Counted from the first letter of the stretch, positions 9,735 to 18,823 are shown. The stretch: DNA of 64,000 bases from Aureibacter tunicatorum (GCF_036492635.1 NZ_AP025307.1:124001-188000); one strand, 5' to 3'. The notes: generated by a model not told the origin, from the letters alone. Numbers and translations: made by a program.

Positions 9735-9757
9735 TGATATATGCAACACTGTTGCAT
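9705..9757. promoter_or_regulatory. Palindromic operator set over the promoter and start site
   Basis: ATGCAAC-ACT-GTTGCAT (9741-9757) is a perfect 7-bp inverted repeat at the expected transcription start. TTGCATAT (9705-9712, over the -33 box) is also the exact inverse of ATATGCAA (9739-9746). There are thus three TTGCAT half-sites in 53 bp. The layout is that of a dimeric repressor operator. A metal-responsive Fur-family regulator would make sense with the Cys/His peptide downstream, but the regulator is not identifiable here. Confidence 0.6.
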
Positions 9758-9836
9758 TTTATAGTTATAGTTATAGTTTAAAGGGGAAGCCGAAAACCTT
9801 TAACAGAGTAGGCACTTAAACAAATCAATAATTAAC

Positions 9837-9938
9837 ATGGAGAAGAAAGAAACGATCATTGAGAATCTTCTAGCGGAAAGAAAAGATCTTGGTCTTGGAC
9901 ATTGTTCAAACTGCGGGCATTGTAGCGCGTCTTTCTAG
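9837..9938 (+). CDS. Cys/His-rich precursor-like peptide (33 aa)
   Basis: ATG at 9837, TAG at 9936-9938, 33 codons. The N-terminal 20 residues are charged and helix-prone like a RiPP leader (acidic/basic with IIENLL). The C-terminus is a compact core, GLGHCSNCGHCSASF, with a repeated GHCSxC/GHCS motif: three Cys and two His within ten residues. It lies 95 bp downstream of a good promoter with an operator and is followed by a hairpin, a DUF1399-like protein, an RRE-domain protein, a TonB receptor and an ABC exporter. Such a core could bind a metal directly or be modified at Cys or Ser. I know of no named family with this core; calling it a precursor is inference from size, composition and neighbours. 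Confidence 0.7.
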   Translation: MEKKETIIENLLAERKDLGLGHCSNCGHCSASF

Positions 9939-9959
9939 GTAGAAACAGGTGAAGAAAAA

Positions 9960-9989
9960 GGAGGAGGCAGTTGCAGCTGCCTTCCTTCC
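9960..9989 (+). terminator. Hairpin / attenuator after the peptide gene
   Basis: GGAGGAGGCAG (9960-9970) can pair with CTGCCTTCCTTCC (9977-9989) with small bulges around loop TTGCAG. No T run follows, so it is probably a partial terminator or an RNA-stabilising hairpin that leaves the peptide transcript more abundant than the downstream genes, as is common after precursor genes. Confidence 0.5.
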
Positions 9990-10003
9990 CAAAAGTTCAT
10001 CAC

Positions 10004-10534
10004 ATGTGCGATAAACTAAACAGGGTGCAAATGTACGAAAATAATTTAAAAGAAATAGAAAGGTTAGACAAGACGCAATTGTCTCAGATGCTTCAATATA
10101 AGAACGAGAATGTTATTTCTCGATTCACTGATATGTTTGATGTCAAAGAAGCCGAAGCCGAAGACATATTTGAGGAGACGAAAAAATTTCTTTTTCTGGC
10201 ACAAGTGAGAGGAATCATGATCCCTGATGAGTTGTTAATCATCGATGAGATGTGGCATAACTTTATCCTTTTCACAAAGGATTATCACGAATTCAGCCAA
10301 AATATATTTAAGAAATACATGCATCATCTGCCCGCAAGCAAATCTGAAAAAGAGGCGTATGCCAATGCTGTTGGAGAGGAGAAGGAAAGATTAAAAGCGG
10401 AATTTGAAAATAAACTACGTTTATTGATGAATTTGACTTATGAGAACTTTGGAGAAGAAACTTTAATGAAGTGGTTCAAAGAGTATCCTGAGAAGTACAG
10501 TTCATCGAATATAAAAGCATTGAGGAAAAAATGA
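10004..10534 (+). CDS. DUF1399-like protein of the peptide locus
   Basis: A cytoplasmic protein of about 176 aa without signal or membrane segments. The central segment DEMWHNFILFTKDYHEF followed by YMHHLP matches the WH-x2-IL-x-T-x2-Y ... HH-x-P pattern of glycine-rich-domain (DUF1399) proteins, whose biochemical role is unknown. The conserved Trp, His and Tyr suggest a binding or catalytic pocket. The ATG at 10004 has no clear ribosome site; the ATG at 10031 has AGGG five bases ahead and gives 167 aa, so the true start may be there. The stop overlaps the next start (ATGA). Being directly after the peptide gene, it may be the modifying enzyme or a chaperone for it. Confidence 0.6.
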   Translation: MCDKLNRVQMYENNLKEIERLDKTQLSQMLQYKNENVISRFTDMFDVKEAEAEDIFEETKKFLFLAQVRGIMIPDELLIIDEMWHNFILFTKDYHEFSQNIFKKYMHHLPASKSEKEAYANAVGEEKERLKAEFENKLRLLMNLTYENFGEETLMKWFKEYPEKYSSSNIKALRKK

Positions 10535-11463
10535 GTATTTTCCCTAAAAGATCGAAAAGAGGACAATCCGTAACAATACATTGGAACTTCAATACAAGCC
10601 ATTTGATAGACCAACATCTTTGTCCTTATGTGCGAATAGGAGTAAGAAGACCTGATGGAGAAGTGAGCATGTTGCTGGAGGATTATGTGTTGGCTTTGCC
10701 AAATCCTAGCGATGAAATTCAAGCTGGCGATTCATCAGACAAAGAAGTTAAACCCAAATATTTGAGAAAACATACGCCATTTACCGTTTTGCATGATTAT
10801 GTTTCTAGTGTAATCAAAAGAGAGGCATTGGCGGATATTTTGGGAGGAATTGTTTCCGGCAGACATTATTATTTCAATTATGCTATTGGAGAGGACGCTC
10901 CGCTAGGCAAATACACTTTGATCTCGGAGGTGTACAATGCTGGTAATTTGCGATTGTCGAAGACTAGGCAAGATGATTTTTTTTGGGTTGAGGAGGTCCA
11001 GCATACTTTTTTAGAAGAGAATAATGGAAGGAGCAGGCATGTCATCAAAAATTGCTCCCCAGAAGCAACGCCGGTTAAAATTTTAGAATGGTTTCATGAT
11101 GGAGAACAGGTCAAGACTGCTTTGGATATGGTTTTGTTGGATGGCAATGAAGAAAAAGAAGTTGAGGTTGCTTCAGACAAAAGCTTTTTGCTTTACAATG
11201 AGGAACGAGAAATCATTCCATTGATAGCTGAGGATATGGTTTTCCCTATTCGAAATCAAAAATTGATTCCCTTGGAAAAGGGGGAATGTCTGTATTTGCT
11301 GTCTAATGAGAAGGAAGACATTTTTGAATTAAGCAAAGAGCAAATAAGCTTATGGAAATTAGCCGATGGGGTTCATTCTAAATCGCAACTTATGGATTTG
11401 GGAGATGAATTGGCTTATCAAGAGCTTATTGAACATAATGTTATTTTTGAAAAAGCTCTATAA
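10531..11463 (+). CDS. Protein with C-terminal PqqD-like RiPP recognition element
   Basis: A 310-aa soluble protein. The N-terminal half (about 1-160) looks like a beta-sandwich with no family that I recognise. The C-terminal part, about residues 245-310 (YLLSNEKEDIFELS...ISLWKLADGVHSKSQL...LIEHNVIF), follows the PqqD/RRE pattern: a three-strand start, then a LW-x-L-x-DG turn and helices ending in a hydrophobic x-E-x-NVI. RRE domains bind leader peptides of RiPP precursors. It starts in ATGA overlap with the DUF1399-like gene and ends 1 bp before the receptor start. The RRE call rests on pattern reading, not on a profile search. Confidence 0.6.
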   Translation: MSIFPKRSKRGQSVTIHWNFNTSHLIDQHLCPYVRIGVRRPDGEVSMLLEDYVLALPNPSDEIQAGDSSDKEVKPKYLRKHTPFTVLHDYVSSVIKREALADILGGIVSGRHYYFNYAIGEDAPLGKYTLISEVYNAGNLRLSKTRQDDFFWVEEVQHTFLEENNGRSRHVIKNCSPEATPVKILEWFHDGEQVKTALDMVLLDGNEEKEVEVASDKSFLLYNEEREIIPLIAEDMVFPIRNQKLIPLEKGECLYLLSNEKEDIFELSKEQISLWKLADGVHSKSQLMDLGDELAYQELIEHNVIFEKAL

Positions 11464-11464
11464 A

Positions 11465-13798
11465 ATGAAAGTAAAATATTTAACTTTCTTGTTATTAGGC
11501 CTTTTAAATGGACTTTTCGCAATTGGTCAGATTAATTACCAAAACATTAAAGGGATAGTGAAGGCGAAGGATGGAGCTCCTTTGCCACAAGCTGTTGTCA
11601 TGCTTGATGGCAGATTTGAAATGGCGACCACTTCTGATTTGCATGGCAATTTTGAATTTGAAAAAGTAGAGATAGGCAATCATGTTCTTGTATGCCGATT
11701 TGTAGGTTACGAAGATCTGCATGTCGCAATCAAGGTGTCTGAATCCTCTAAAAACGATTTTTTGCTTGTCATGGAGGAAGAACAAACGATGCTTAATAGC
11801 GTGACGATTACAGACTCCAAAGATGAAATGAATGTGCTTCGACAAGTGCAACAAGTAGAGCTGTTGGAAGCTAAAGAATTTTACCATCGGTCATTAAGCC
11901 CTTTGGAAGCTGTTGGTATGGCTTCAGGAGTACATATCCGGCAAACAGGAGGAATGGGAAGTCAAGCGAATATATCATTGAACGGCATGTCAGGCAAGCA
12001 AGTGGCGACATTTATAGATGGTATTCCCGCTGAATTCTATGGTCAAGGCATGTCGCTTGGAAATATGCCTATTGAATTTATGGATAAGGTTGAATTGTAC
12101 AAAGGCATCGTGCCGGCTTATCTGGGCGGAGATGCATTGGGCGGAGCGATCAATATAGTCAGCAGGCAGGAATATCAGAAGGCCTTGAAAGTCTCTTATG
12201 GATTTGGCTCATTCAATACTCATAAAGCTAATTTTCATGCTACGCTTTTGAATAACAAGAAAAGCATGTTACTAGGCGCTTACGCTTTTCTAAATTATTC
12301 TGACAATGACTATGAAATAGACGCGCAAGTGCCCGACCAATTTTACAATCCGGTTGATACAATTGTAAATCGATTTCATGATCGGTTTCAAAATGGAATG
12401 ATAAGGTTGGAAGTAGGATTTGTAGACCAGTCTTGGGCAGACTATTTGTTGATATCTCTGGCTTATACAGATCTTTCTGATCAAATACAGCATAATGCGA
12501 TGATGAGCCAACCGTATGGACAAGCGGAGAGAGCAGAGCAAAGCTATAACGCTATGTTGAAATATGGCTATGCGTTTGGAGATTTGGATATCGATCTAGC
12601 AGTTGGAAAAAACTGGATTAACAGCTCTTTAGTTGACACGACATTGAATGTATATACTTGGGATGGCGATATTCAAACGCAAAGAGCTTATGGAGGAGAG
12701 CTATCCACATCGATGAATACATTGGATTTGATTACCAATACTACATTTTCCCGATTGAATGCGACATATCGAATTAGCCCGCTTCAACTTTTGAATGTGA
12801 ATAGCACTTTGTCTAATTTTTCCCGAAGTGGTTCGGATAGCACCGCTAATGCATATTATGGATTTGATCCTTTTGAAAATGAAATGCATATGCTGAAGCA
12901 TGTTTTGGGCCTTGCTTATGAGCTTCATTCCACTAACAAAAAATGGGCAGGAGTTGCCACATTGAAGCATTATTTTTATCAGGCGGAAGGCTTTGAACAA
13001 AACAGAGCAGACAATGAAGTAATTATTTATGATCAAAAAGAAAGTCGCTTAGGTTATAGCTTGGCCGTGCAACATAAACTGCTTTCAATCATTGATATGA
13101 AAATGTCTTATGAATACGCTACTCGTTTGCCTGATGTGTATGAATTGTTTGGAGATCATTTTATTGTGAAACAAAATATGAACTTGAGTCCTGAAACGAG
13201 TCATAATGTGAACTTGGGGACCAGATACAATTCAGAAATTTGGTCAGCAGAAGTTAATGGATTCTTTCGAAAAGTGGACGATATCATATACTTGAAGAGC
13301 TCTCCGTTCTTTGCTCAATATCAAAATCTGTTAAAGGCTGAAGTTAAAGGAGTAGAACTAGGTTTTAGTATTTTGCCTATCAAGCACTTGACAGTTGAAA
13401 GCAATGCGACATTTCAGGATATAAGAAATAAATCTTCAAAGGTTGACTCGAATACTTCAAGCGACAAGTACTTTAATGAAAGGTTGCCGAACAGACCGTA
13501 TTTTTTCTCGAATCATTCGATTGGCTGGCGCAAAAATAAGTTCAGTTGTTGGTGGAATGGCCGGTATGTGGAAGAATTTTATTTGCATTGGGAAGTGGAT
13601 GGAAGAAAAGAGTCAAAACCTACGATACCCAGACAGTTTATTCAAAATATAGGGGCTTCATATACGATTTGGGAAAATCAGTTGACATTAAGCTTGGAGT
13701 CTTTTAATGTGACCGATCAAAGGGCATATGATCATTTTAAAGTTCAAAAGCCAGGAAGGTCCTTTGCTGTGAAGGCTCGATATGTCATGAATAGATAA
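11465..13798 (+). CDS. TonB-dependent receptor of the peptide locus
   Basis: A 777-aa outer-membrane receptor. Signal peptide residues 1-21 (LLLGLLNGLFAIGQ). A carboxypeptidase-like regulatory domain (about 25-110) contains the IKGIVKAKDGAPLPQA and DLHGNFEFEKV pattern. A plug (about 120-245) contains MSGKQVATFIDGIP and LGGDALGGAINIVS. The remainder is a beta-barrel. The ATG at 11465 is chosen because it starts the signal peptide; the upstream open frame overlaps the RRE gene. It sits between the RRE gene and a metal-rich lipoprotein, so it probably takes up the mature peptide or its metal complex. Confidence 0.85.
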   Translation: MKVKYLTFLLLGLLNGLFAIGQINYQNIKGIVKAKDGAPLPQAVVMLDGRFEMATTSDLHGNFEFEKVEIGNHVLVCRFVGYEDLHVAIKVSESSKNDFLLVMEEEQTMLNSVTITDSKDEMNVLRQVQQVELLEAKEFYHRSLSPLEAVGMASGVHIRQTGGMGSQANISLNGMSGKQVATFIDGIPAEFYGQGMSLGNMPIEFMDKVELYKGIVPAYLGGDALGGAINIVSRQEYQKALKVSYGFGSFNTHKANFHATLLNNKKSMLLGAYAFLNYSDNDYEIDAQVPDQFYNPVDTIVNRFHDRFQNGMIRLEVGFVDQSWADYLLISLAYTDLSDQIQHNAMMSQPYGQAERAEQSYNAMLKYGYAFGDLDIDLAVGKNWINSSLVDTTLNVYTWDGDIQTQRAYGGELSTSMNTLDLITNTTFSRLNATYRISPLQLLNVNSTLSNFSRSGSDSTANAYYGFDPFENEMHMLKHVLGLAYELHSTNKKWAGVATLKHYFYQAEGFEQNRADNEVIIYDQKESRLGYSLAVQHKLLSIIDMKMSYEYATRLPDVYELFGDHFIVKQNMNLSPETSHNVNLGTRYNSEIWSAEVNGFFRKVDDIIYLKSSPFFAQYQNLLKAEVKGVELGFSILPIKHLTVESNATFQDIRNKSSKVDSNTSSDKYFNERLPNRPYFFSNHSIGWRKNKFSCWWNGRYVEEFYLHWEVDGRKESKPTIPRQFIQNIGASYTIWENQLTLSLESFNVTDQRAYDHFKVQKPGRSFAVKARYVMNR

Positions 13799-13857
13799 GA
13801 AATACTATATCCAAATCAAAGATAAATTAATTGTCAAATACTAAAACTAACAAACTG

Positions 13858-15102
13858 ATGAAACAAAAAAACATGCTATTAGGAATGAAATGGAAAGTGT
13901 GGCTTGTGAATTTATTGATATTATCTAGCATTTCCGCATGTGATAAAGATAAGGATGAAGTGTCGCCTGATCCGGATCCAGAGCCAATTGTGAAAAAAGA
14001 CGATGACCATGATGATGATCACGATCACGAGCATGAAATAGAATATGTAATGACTACTGTTGGAGGTGCTTGGCCTGATCAAACGACATATATTCAGACC
14101 GTGGGCCATTTGGAAAATGGAAGCATAGACAATAGTGAAGCTACAGAGCTTGCTAGTTCTGGTCAATTATGGAGCAATGGAGATTATTTTTATGTTTCAA
14201 GATTTGGAGCTCCGGCGACTTTATACAAATACACTATTGATGATCATGGTGTGATGGAAGAGGCTGGTGAGATTATTATTCCGGGAGCTAATACATTCTC
14301 TAGTGTTGAGTTTATCAGTGATACTGAGGCTTATGCTTCTGTTGGAGGGGGATTGGCTAGAGTCATTAAGTTTGACCCATCTACTGCCAGAGTTACTGGA
14401 GAGATTGACTTAAGTCCTGTATTAAGAGACGGAGTGGAAAATTACTTTTTCTTGGGAATGAAGGCTCGTGATAAAAAATTATTTATGGGAATTGACTATC
14501 AAGTTAGTTATCAATCAAAATGGGATTCAGCTTATGTAGCTGTGATAGATTTGGAAACAGCAAGCGTTGAAAAAGTGATTTCCGATGGCAGAACAGCGAT
14601 GATATTTGGAGCAGGTGGAGCGATAAATAGTTTTGAACTGCTCGAAAATGGAGATATCTATGTTATGGGCGATGGGACTGCTAATGCTCACAGCGGAATA
14701 TTGAAAATCAAGCAAGGAGAGACGGAATTTGACAAAGATTACTTCTTCGATCTTCAAGAAGCTACAGGCAACCCTTGCAAGGGCTTTAGAATCATAGGAG
14801 AAGAAGCTTTTGCTATGGCTGCAAATGATCCTAATGATTTGTGGGAATTTTCAGGGCCTAACTTCAATTATTATCATGTTGATTTGACGGACAAGTCAGC
14901 GCATGCAATTGAAGGCTTGCCGACAAGCTATGGTTCGAATACTTCGGTTATGATTCAAAGCGAAGATCAAAAGAGCGTATTGTTCGCAATTTCGACAAAT
15001 GATGAAGATGGAATTTATTCTTATGATCTGGCCACAGAAGAAGTAGCCAAAATTATAACGCTAGATGGCAAACTCACTGGATTGGAAAAAATAGCTGAGT
15101 AA
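13858..15102 (+). CDS. Surface lipoprotein, DUF4374-like propeller with Asp/His-rich stretch
   Basis: A 414-aa lipoprotein: signal residues 1-26 with lipobox ISAC, then a linker with DPDPEP followed by a DDDHDDDHDHEHE tract about residues 48-60, an evident metal-binding stretch. The rest has repeating beta units (ATLYKYTI..., ARVIKFDP..., DSAYVAVIDLET..., GIYSYDLATEE), as in DUF4374 or seven-bladed propeller proteins that accompany TonB receptors. The start at 13858 is the ATG giving a proper signal sequence. A terminator follows. It most likely captures the metal or metallopeptide for the receptor upstream. Confidence 0.7.
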   Translation: MKQKNMLLGMKWKVWLVNLLILSSISACDKDKDEVSPDPDPEPIVKKDDDHDDDHDHEHEIEYVMTTVGGAWPDQTTYIQTVGHLENGSIDNSEATELASSGQLWSNGDYFYVSRFGAPATLYKYTIDDHGVMEEAGEIIIPGANTFSSVEFISDTEAYASVGGGLARVIKFDPSTARVTGEIDLSPVLRDGVENYFFLGMKARDKKLFMGIDYQVSYQSKWDSAYVAVIDLETASVEKVISDGRTAMIFGAGGAINSFELLENGDIYVMGDGTANAHSGILKIKQGETEFDKDYFFDLQEATGNPCKGFRIIGEEAFAMAANDPNDLWEFSGPNFNYYHVDLTDKSAHAIEGLPTSYGSNTSVMIQSEDQKSVLFAISTNDEDGIYSYDLATEEVAKIITLDGKLTGLEKIAE

Positions 15103-15116
15103 TCAATTAGGTTTTT

Positions 15117-15144
15117 GAAAAAGCGGAGCTTGCTCCGCTTTTTC
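15117..15144 (+). terminator. Terminator between receptor/lipoprotein and ABC genes
   Basis: GAAAAAGCGGAGC-TT-GCTCCGCTTTTTC is a 13-bp perfect stem with a 2-nt gap and T-rich 3' arm. It separates the peptide-receptor unit from the exporter unit. Confidence 0.9.
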
Positions 15145-15197
15145 AAGTTGACGAAAGACGGAGGCGTATATTTTTTATCATTTAACATTATTTGAAA

Positions 15198-15905
15198 ATG
15201 TTGGAAGCAATTAATTTGAAGAAAAACTTTGGCGACCATCAGGCGCTTAAGGGAATAAATATGACGGTCAATGCTGGCGAGATATTTTGTTTATTAGGAG
15301 CAAATGGAGCAGGCAAGACAACGACAATCAATATTTTTTTGAATTTTATAAAGCCCACAGAAGGCCAAGTATTGGTGGATGGGGAGCCAATGGAGAAAAA
15401 TATCAAGTTGGCGCGAAAAAAAATGGTTTATATACCGGAGAATTTGATGTTGTATCCACATCTTTCCGGAGTTGAAAACCTTGATTTTTTTCTTCGGATA
15501 GGAGGAATTTCTTTGAATAAAGAGAATTTGGAACAGCAACTTATTTCCAGTGGCCTTCAAGATAACTTTATTCATAGATCAGTAAGCACATATTCTAAAG
15601 GCATGAGGCAGAAAGTCGGTATTGCATTGGCCAAATCCAAAAATGCTTCCATTTTGTTGTTGGATGAACCTACTTCCGGATTAGATCCAAAAGCCAGTAA
15701 TGAGTTTCATGACCTTTTGCTGAAGATGAAAGAAGATGGAGTAAGTACTTTGATGGCCACGCATGACTTATTTCGAGCGAAATCCACAGGCACTCATATC
15801 GGCATCATGAAAAATGGAGAAATGGTTAAAACGCTAGAGAGCCATGAGATAGATTATCAGGATTTGGAGCAATTGTATCTGGAAGAAATGGTGCGATTGG
15901 ATTAG
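15198..15905 (+). CDS. ABC transporter ATPase
   Basis: A 235-aa ATP-binding subunit. Walker A GANGAGKTT about residues 36-44, ABC signature YSKGMRQKVGIA about 132-143, Walker B ILLLDEP about 152-158 followed by TSGLDP, and His of ATHD about 190. The ATG at 15198 is the natural start; a TTG two codons earlier is less likely. It heads a unit with two ABC-2 type permeases. The type (NosF/GldA-like) fits export or membrane-protein remodelling. It follows the peptide locus in the same direction, so export of the modified peptide is a reasonable guess. Confidence 0.9.
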   Translation: MLEAINLKKNFGDHQALKGINMTVNAGEIFCLLGANGAGKTTTINIFLNFIKPTEGQVLVDGEPMEKNIKLARKKMVYIPENLMLYPHLSGVENLDFFLRIGGISLNKENLEQQLISSGLQDNFIHRSVSTYSKGMRQKVGIALAKSKNASILLLDEPTSGLDPKASNEFHDLLLKMKEDGVSTLMATHDLFRAKSTGTHIGIMKNGEMVKTLESHEIDYQDLEQLYLEEMVRLD

Positions 15906-15985
15906 AAGTTTAATCATTAGCTAATATTTGAAAGCGTAACTGAAATTGCATACGCTTGAATTGCTGTAACTTTAAAATAACGACT

Positions 15986-17398
15986 ATGCATTTGCTGATA
16001 AAAGAATTACAATCATATCGTCGAAATAAATTTTTACTATGCGTACTATTCGCAATGGAGGCTCTGTTGATTTTTTCATTGTTCAATAGCTATTTTATTC
16101 ACCATAAAAATTTAGAATCCACCATTGAGGCTCAAGGAAAGCAACGAAAGGAATGGTTGAGCCAAGGAGAAAAGCATCCCCATATGGCGGCGCATTTTGG
16201 ATATTTTGCTTACAAGCCAGTTTCGGTACTTAGTTTTTTTGATCCAGGTGTCAATGCTTATACTGGAACATATAATTACTTAGAAGCTCATAGGCAAAAT
16301 GATCTTCAGTTTAGCCCAGTGCAGGATTCAGGTGCTACAGTCAGGTTTGGAGAATTATCGGTTTCAATGCTATTGCAAATCGTATTGCCATTGCTGATAA
16401 TATTTATGGGTTATAGCTCAGTAAATCAAGAACGCTCATCCGGGATATTGAAATTCGCTATCAGTCAGGGAGCTAGCATGCGCGGGATTGTCTATAGCAA
16501 GATATTTTCTTTGTTTATTTCAGTGGTGATTTTACTATTGCCGGTGTTTTTGGCGATGCTGATTTTTTTATTTTTGGAATCATCCTTTCGCTTGGATGCC
16601 TTGATGAGATGGGGAGGCTTGATGCTAAGCTATGGATTGTACGCTTTGATTATAGCATGCATTACTGTTATAGTATCTGCTCTTAACAGCAATCGCATGG
16701 TTTCCATGATTATTTTATTGAGCATATGGATGGGAGCGGTTGTTCTAAGCCCAAAGATGATTACAAATTGGGCTGATTTATCATATCCATTGCCTTCGCA
16801 ACATTCATTTAATCAAGAGGTGAGGGAATCGATAAAACAAGGTATCAACGGACACAATGACAAGGGTGAAAGAGCGCAAAAATTAAAAGCAGAGCTATTA
16901 AAAAAGCACAATGTGGATTCTGTTCACAAATTACCGTTCAATTTTCAAGGTTATGTGATGCAGGCAGGAGAAGAATACAGTAGCAAAGTGTATGATCATC
17001 ATTTCCATTTTTTAGAGGCCCAGTTAGACAAACAAGACAAAATGGGCTCGTCAGCTTCTTTGGCTAATCCTTTTGTCGCATTGAGGAATCTGTCAATGGC
17101 TTTTTCAGCAACAGATGTTGACGCGCATTTTAGTTTTCAGCGTTATGCTGAAAATTATCGACGTGATTTTGTCAAGCAGATGAATCAGGATATGATGTAT
17201 TCCTCAACTTATGGAGATTGGGAATACAAGGCAGGCCACCACCTTTGGGAGAAGCTACCCGCATTTGAATATCAATCGCTTGACATGTTTTCGATATTAA
17301 AAGCTCGCCATTTGGAATTATTGTCTTTACTCATTTGGACTTTGATTTTGGTCGGGTCAGTATTTGCGCTTTCAAGCTATTTTAAAATATTATCATAA
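15986..17398 (+). CDS. ABC-2 type permease (DUF3526-like), first
   Basis: A 470-aa integral membrane protein. One helix near residues 18-38, then a large extracytoplasmic domain, five closely spaced helices in the middle (about 120-260), a second soluble domain and a last helix at the C-terminus. This is the DUF3526/ABC-2 arrangement. The ATG at 15986 is used; the upstream TTG lacks support. The stop overlaps the next start in TAATG, so the two permeases are translationally coupled and probably form a heterodimer with the ATPase. Confidence 0.85.
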   Translation: MHLLIKELQSYRRNKFLLCVLFAMEALLIFSLFNSYFIHHKNLESTIEAQGKQRKEWLSQGEKHPHMAAHFGYFAYKPVSVLSFFDPGVNAYTGTYNYLEAHRQNDLQFSPVQDSGATVRFGELSVSMLLQIVLPLLIIFMGYSSVNQERSSGILKFAISQGASMRGIVYSKIFSLFISVVILLLPVFLAMLIFLFLESSFRLDALMRWGGLMLSYGLYALIIACITVIVSALNSNRMVSMIILLSIWMGAVVLSPKMITNWADLSYPLPSQHSFNQEVRESIKQGINGHNDKGERAQKLKAELLKKHNVDSVHKLPFNFQGYVMQAGEEYSSKVYDHHFHFLEAQLDKQDKMGSSASLANPFVALRNLSMAFSATDVDAHFSFQRYAENYRRDFVKQMNQDMMYSSTYGDWEYKAGHHLWEKLPAFEYQSLDMFSILKARHLELLSLLIWTLILVGSVFALSSYFKILS

Positions 17399-18816
17399 TG
17401 AAGAATTTGCTTATTACTATTATTAAGTACGAATGGCTGAAAATGCGCAGAAACCCATGGCAGTGGTTGTCGTTGTTGGTTTTGGCTGGAGCTTCATGGT
17501 TTGCTTTCAGTTATGGAGAAGCTGAGATAAAGCACCAGAATGAAACGATAGCCAGCATCCAAACTTCGGATGACAAGCAGATCGATGAATTCATTAACGC
17601 ATTCGCTCAGGACACTTCAACAAGTGAGGGCCTGACAGCTTACAAGAAAGCTCAAGATCCAGCAAATATGCGTTGGCAACTTAGCAGGCATGTTGTATCA
17701 TCGCCAAGCGAGTTGGCTCAGCTTTCATTAGGACAAAGAGATGTTTATCCTTATTATCTCAAGTTCAGAAAGAACTCTAGTTATTACATGCAAATATTCC
17801 AAAGCGAATTGAATAACCCTTTCAAGCTATTGGTTGGCCATTTCGATTTTAGCTTTGTTATGATTTATTTATTGCCCTTGTGGATTATCGCAATAGCTTA
17901 TAATATCCTATCTTCAGAGAAAGACATGGGTACATATGCCTTGTTGCGTTTGCAAGGCGGTTCCCTTCAATTTATAACCTTTTATAGATTGATGTTCTAT
18001 TTTACGGTCACATTATTATGCGTGACTTTGATATATATGATAGGGATTAATATCCTGGCAATAGGATTTAGTTTAAAGATTGTATATTTCTATTTTGGCT
18101 TAGTCGCATATATTACATGCTGGTTTGGCATTTTATATCTGTTGATCAGCTTGAATAAAGATTCGTCTTTCAATATTTTGTCGCTGTTGAGCATGTGGGT
18201 ATTTTTCTTGATTGCTTTGCCGGCATTTTCGAATTTGATAGCCTACTCTGTCAAAAAAGTGGATAACAAACATCTTTCGAACATTATTAGGAGAAAACCT
18301 ATAGAGGAAACTCCGGAAAACGCACGCAATTTGATATGGAAATTGAGCGAAATGGAACCACGGCTTCATCCGATTGACACAAGCTCCAATACATTTCTCA
18401 TAGGAAAGGCTTATTATGCTTTTCATGCGATTTCAGACATGGAAGAAAAACCGATTGTCAATAAATATTTGGCGCAAGTGGAAAGCAGAGTGGCATGGCT
18501 TGGATATTTTGAATGGATAAATCCTGCGGTTATGATTCAAAGCATTTGCAATCAACTTGCGCATACTGATTATGATGCTCACGCCCACTTTATGGAGCAA
18601 TCACAGTCTTTTCATGATATGATGAATATGATCAGTCTGAAGAAGTTGATGAAAGATCAGTTTTTGGAAAAGGAGGATTATCAGCGTTTAAGAGATGCTA
18701 GTTTGGCGGGATATGAAGAAAATACTGGCCTATTGTTGGGCAGGATTTTCTGGCTCATGATTATGGGAGTTGCATTGTTTTATTTTGGACAGTATAATTT
18801 GAAAAAAGCCCATTAG
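17398..18816 (+). CDS. ABC-2 type permease (DUF3526-like), second
   Basis: A 472-aa paralogous partner of the preceding permease with the same layout: helix at about 17-36, extracytoplasmic domain, helix group at about 148-280, second soluble domain with many His (DAHAHFMEQS), and final helix about 448-466. It starts on the TAATG overlap and ends 7 bp before the methyltransferase gene, so it is in the same operon. Confidence 0.85.
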   Translation: MKNLLITIIKYEWLKMRRNPWQWLSLLVLAGASWFAFSYGEAEIKHQNETIASIQTSDDKQIDEFINAFAQDTSTSEGLTAYKKAQDPANMRWQLSRHVVSSPSELAQLSLGQRDVYPYYLKFRKNSSYYMQIFQSELNNPFKLLVGHFDFSFVMIYLLPLWIIAIAYNILSSEKDMGTYALLRLQGGSLQFITFYRLMFYFTVTLLCVTLIYMIGINILAIGFSLKIVYFYFGLVAYITCWFGILYLLISLNKDSSFNILSLLSMWVFFLIALPAFSNLIAYSVKKVDNKHLSNIIRRKPIEETPENARNLIWKLSEMEPRLHPIDTSSNTFLIGKAYYAFHAISDMEEKPIVNKYLAQVESRVAWLGYFEWINPAVMIQSICNQLAHTDYDAHAHFMEQSQSFHDMMNMISLKKLMKDQFLEKEDYQRLRDASLAGYEENTGLLLGRIFWLMIMGVALFYFGQYNLKKAH

Positions 18817-18823
18817 AAGAAAA

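Noticed and set aside
15198-17398. NosF/NosY-type copper insertion ABC system
   Set aside because: The permeases resemble that class in layout, but no nosZ, nosD or nosL gene is present; a peptide or general exporter role is more neutral.
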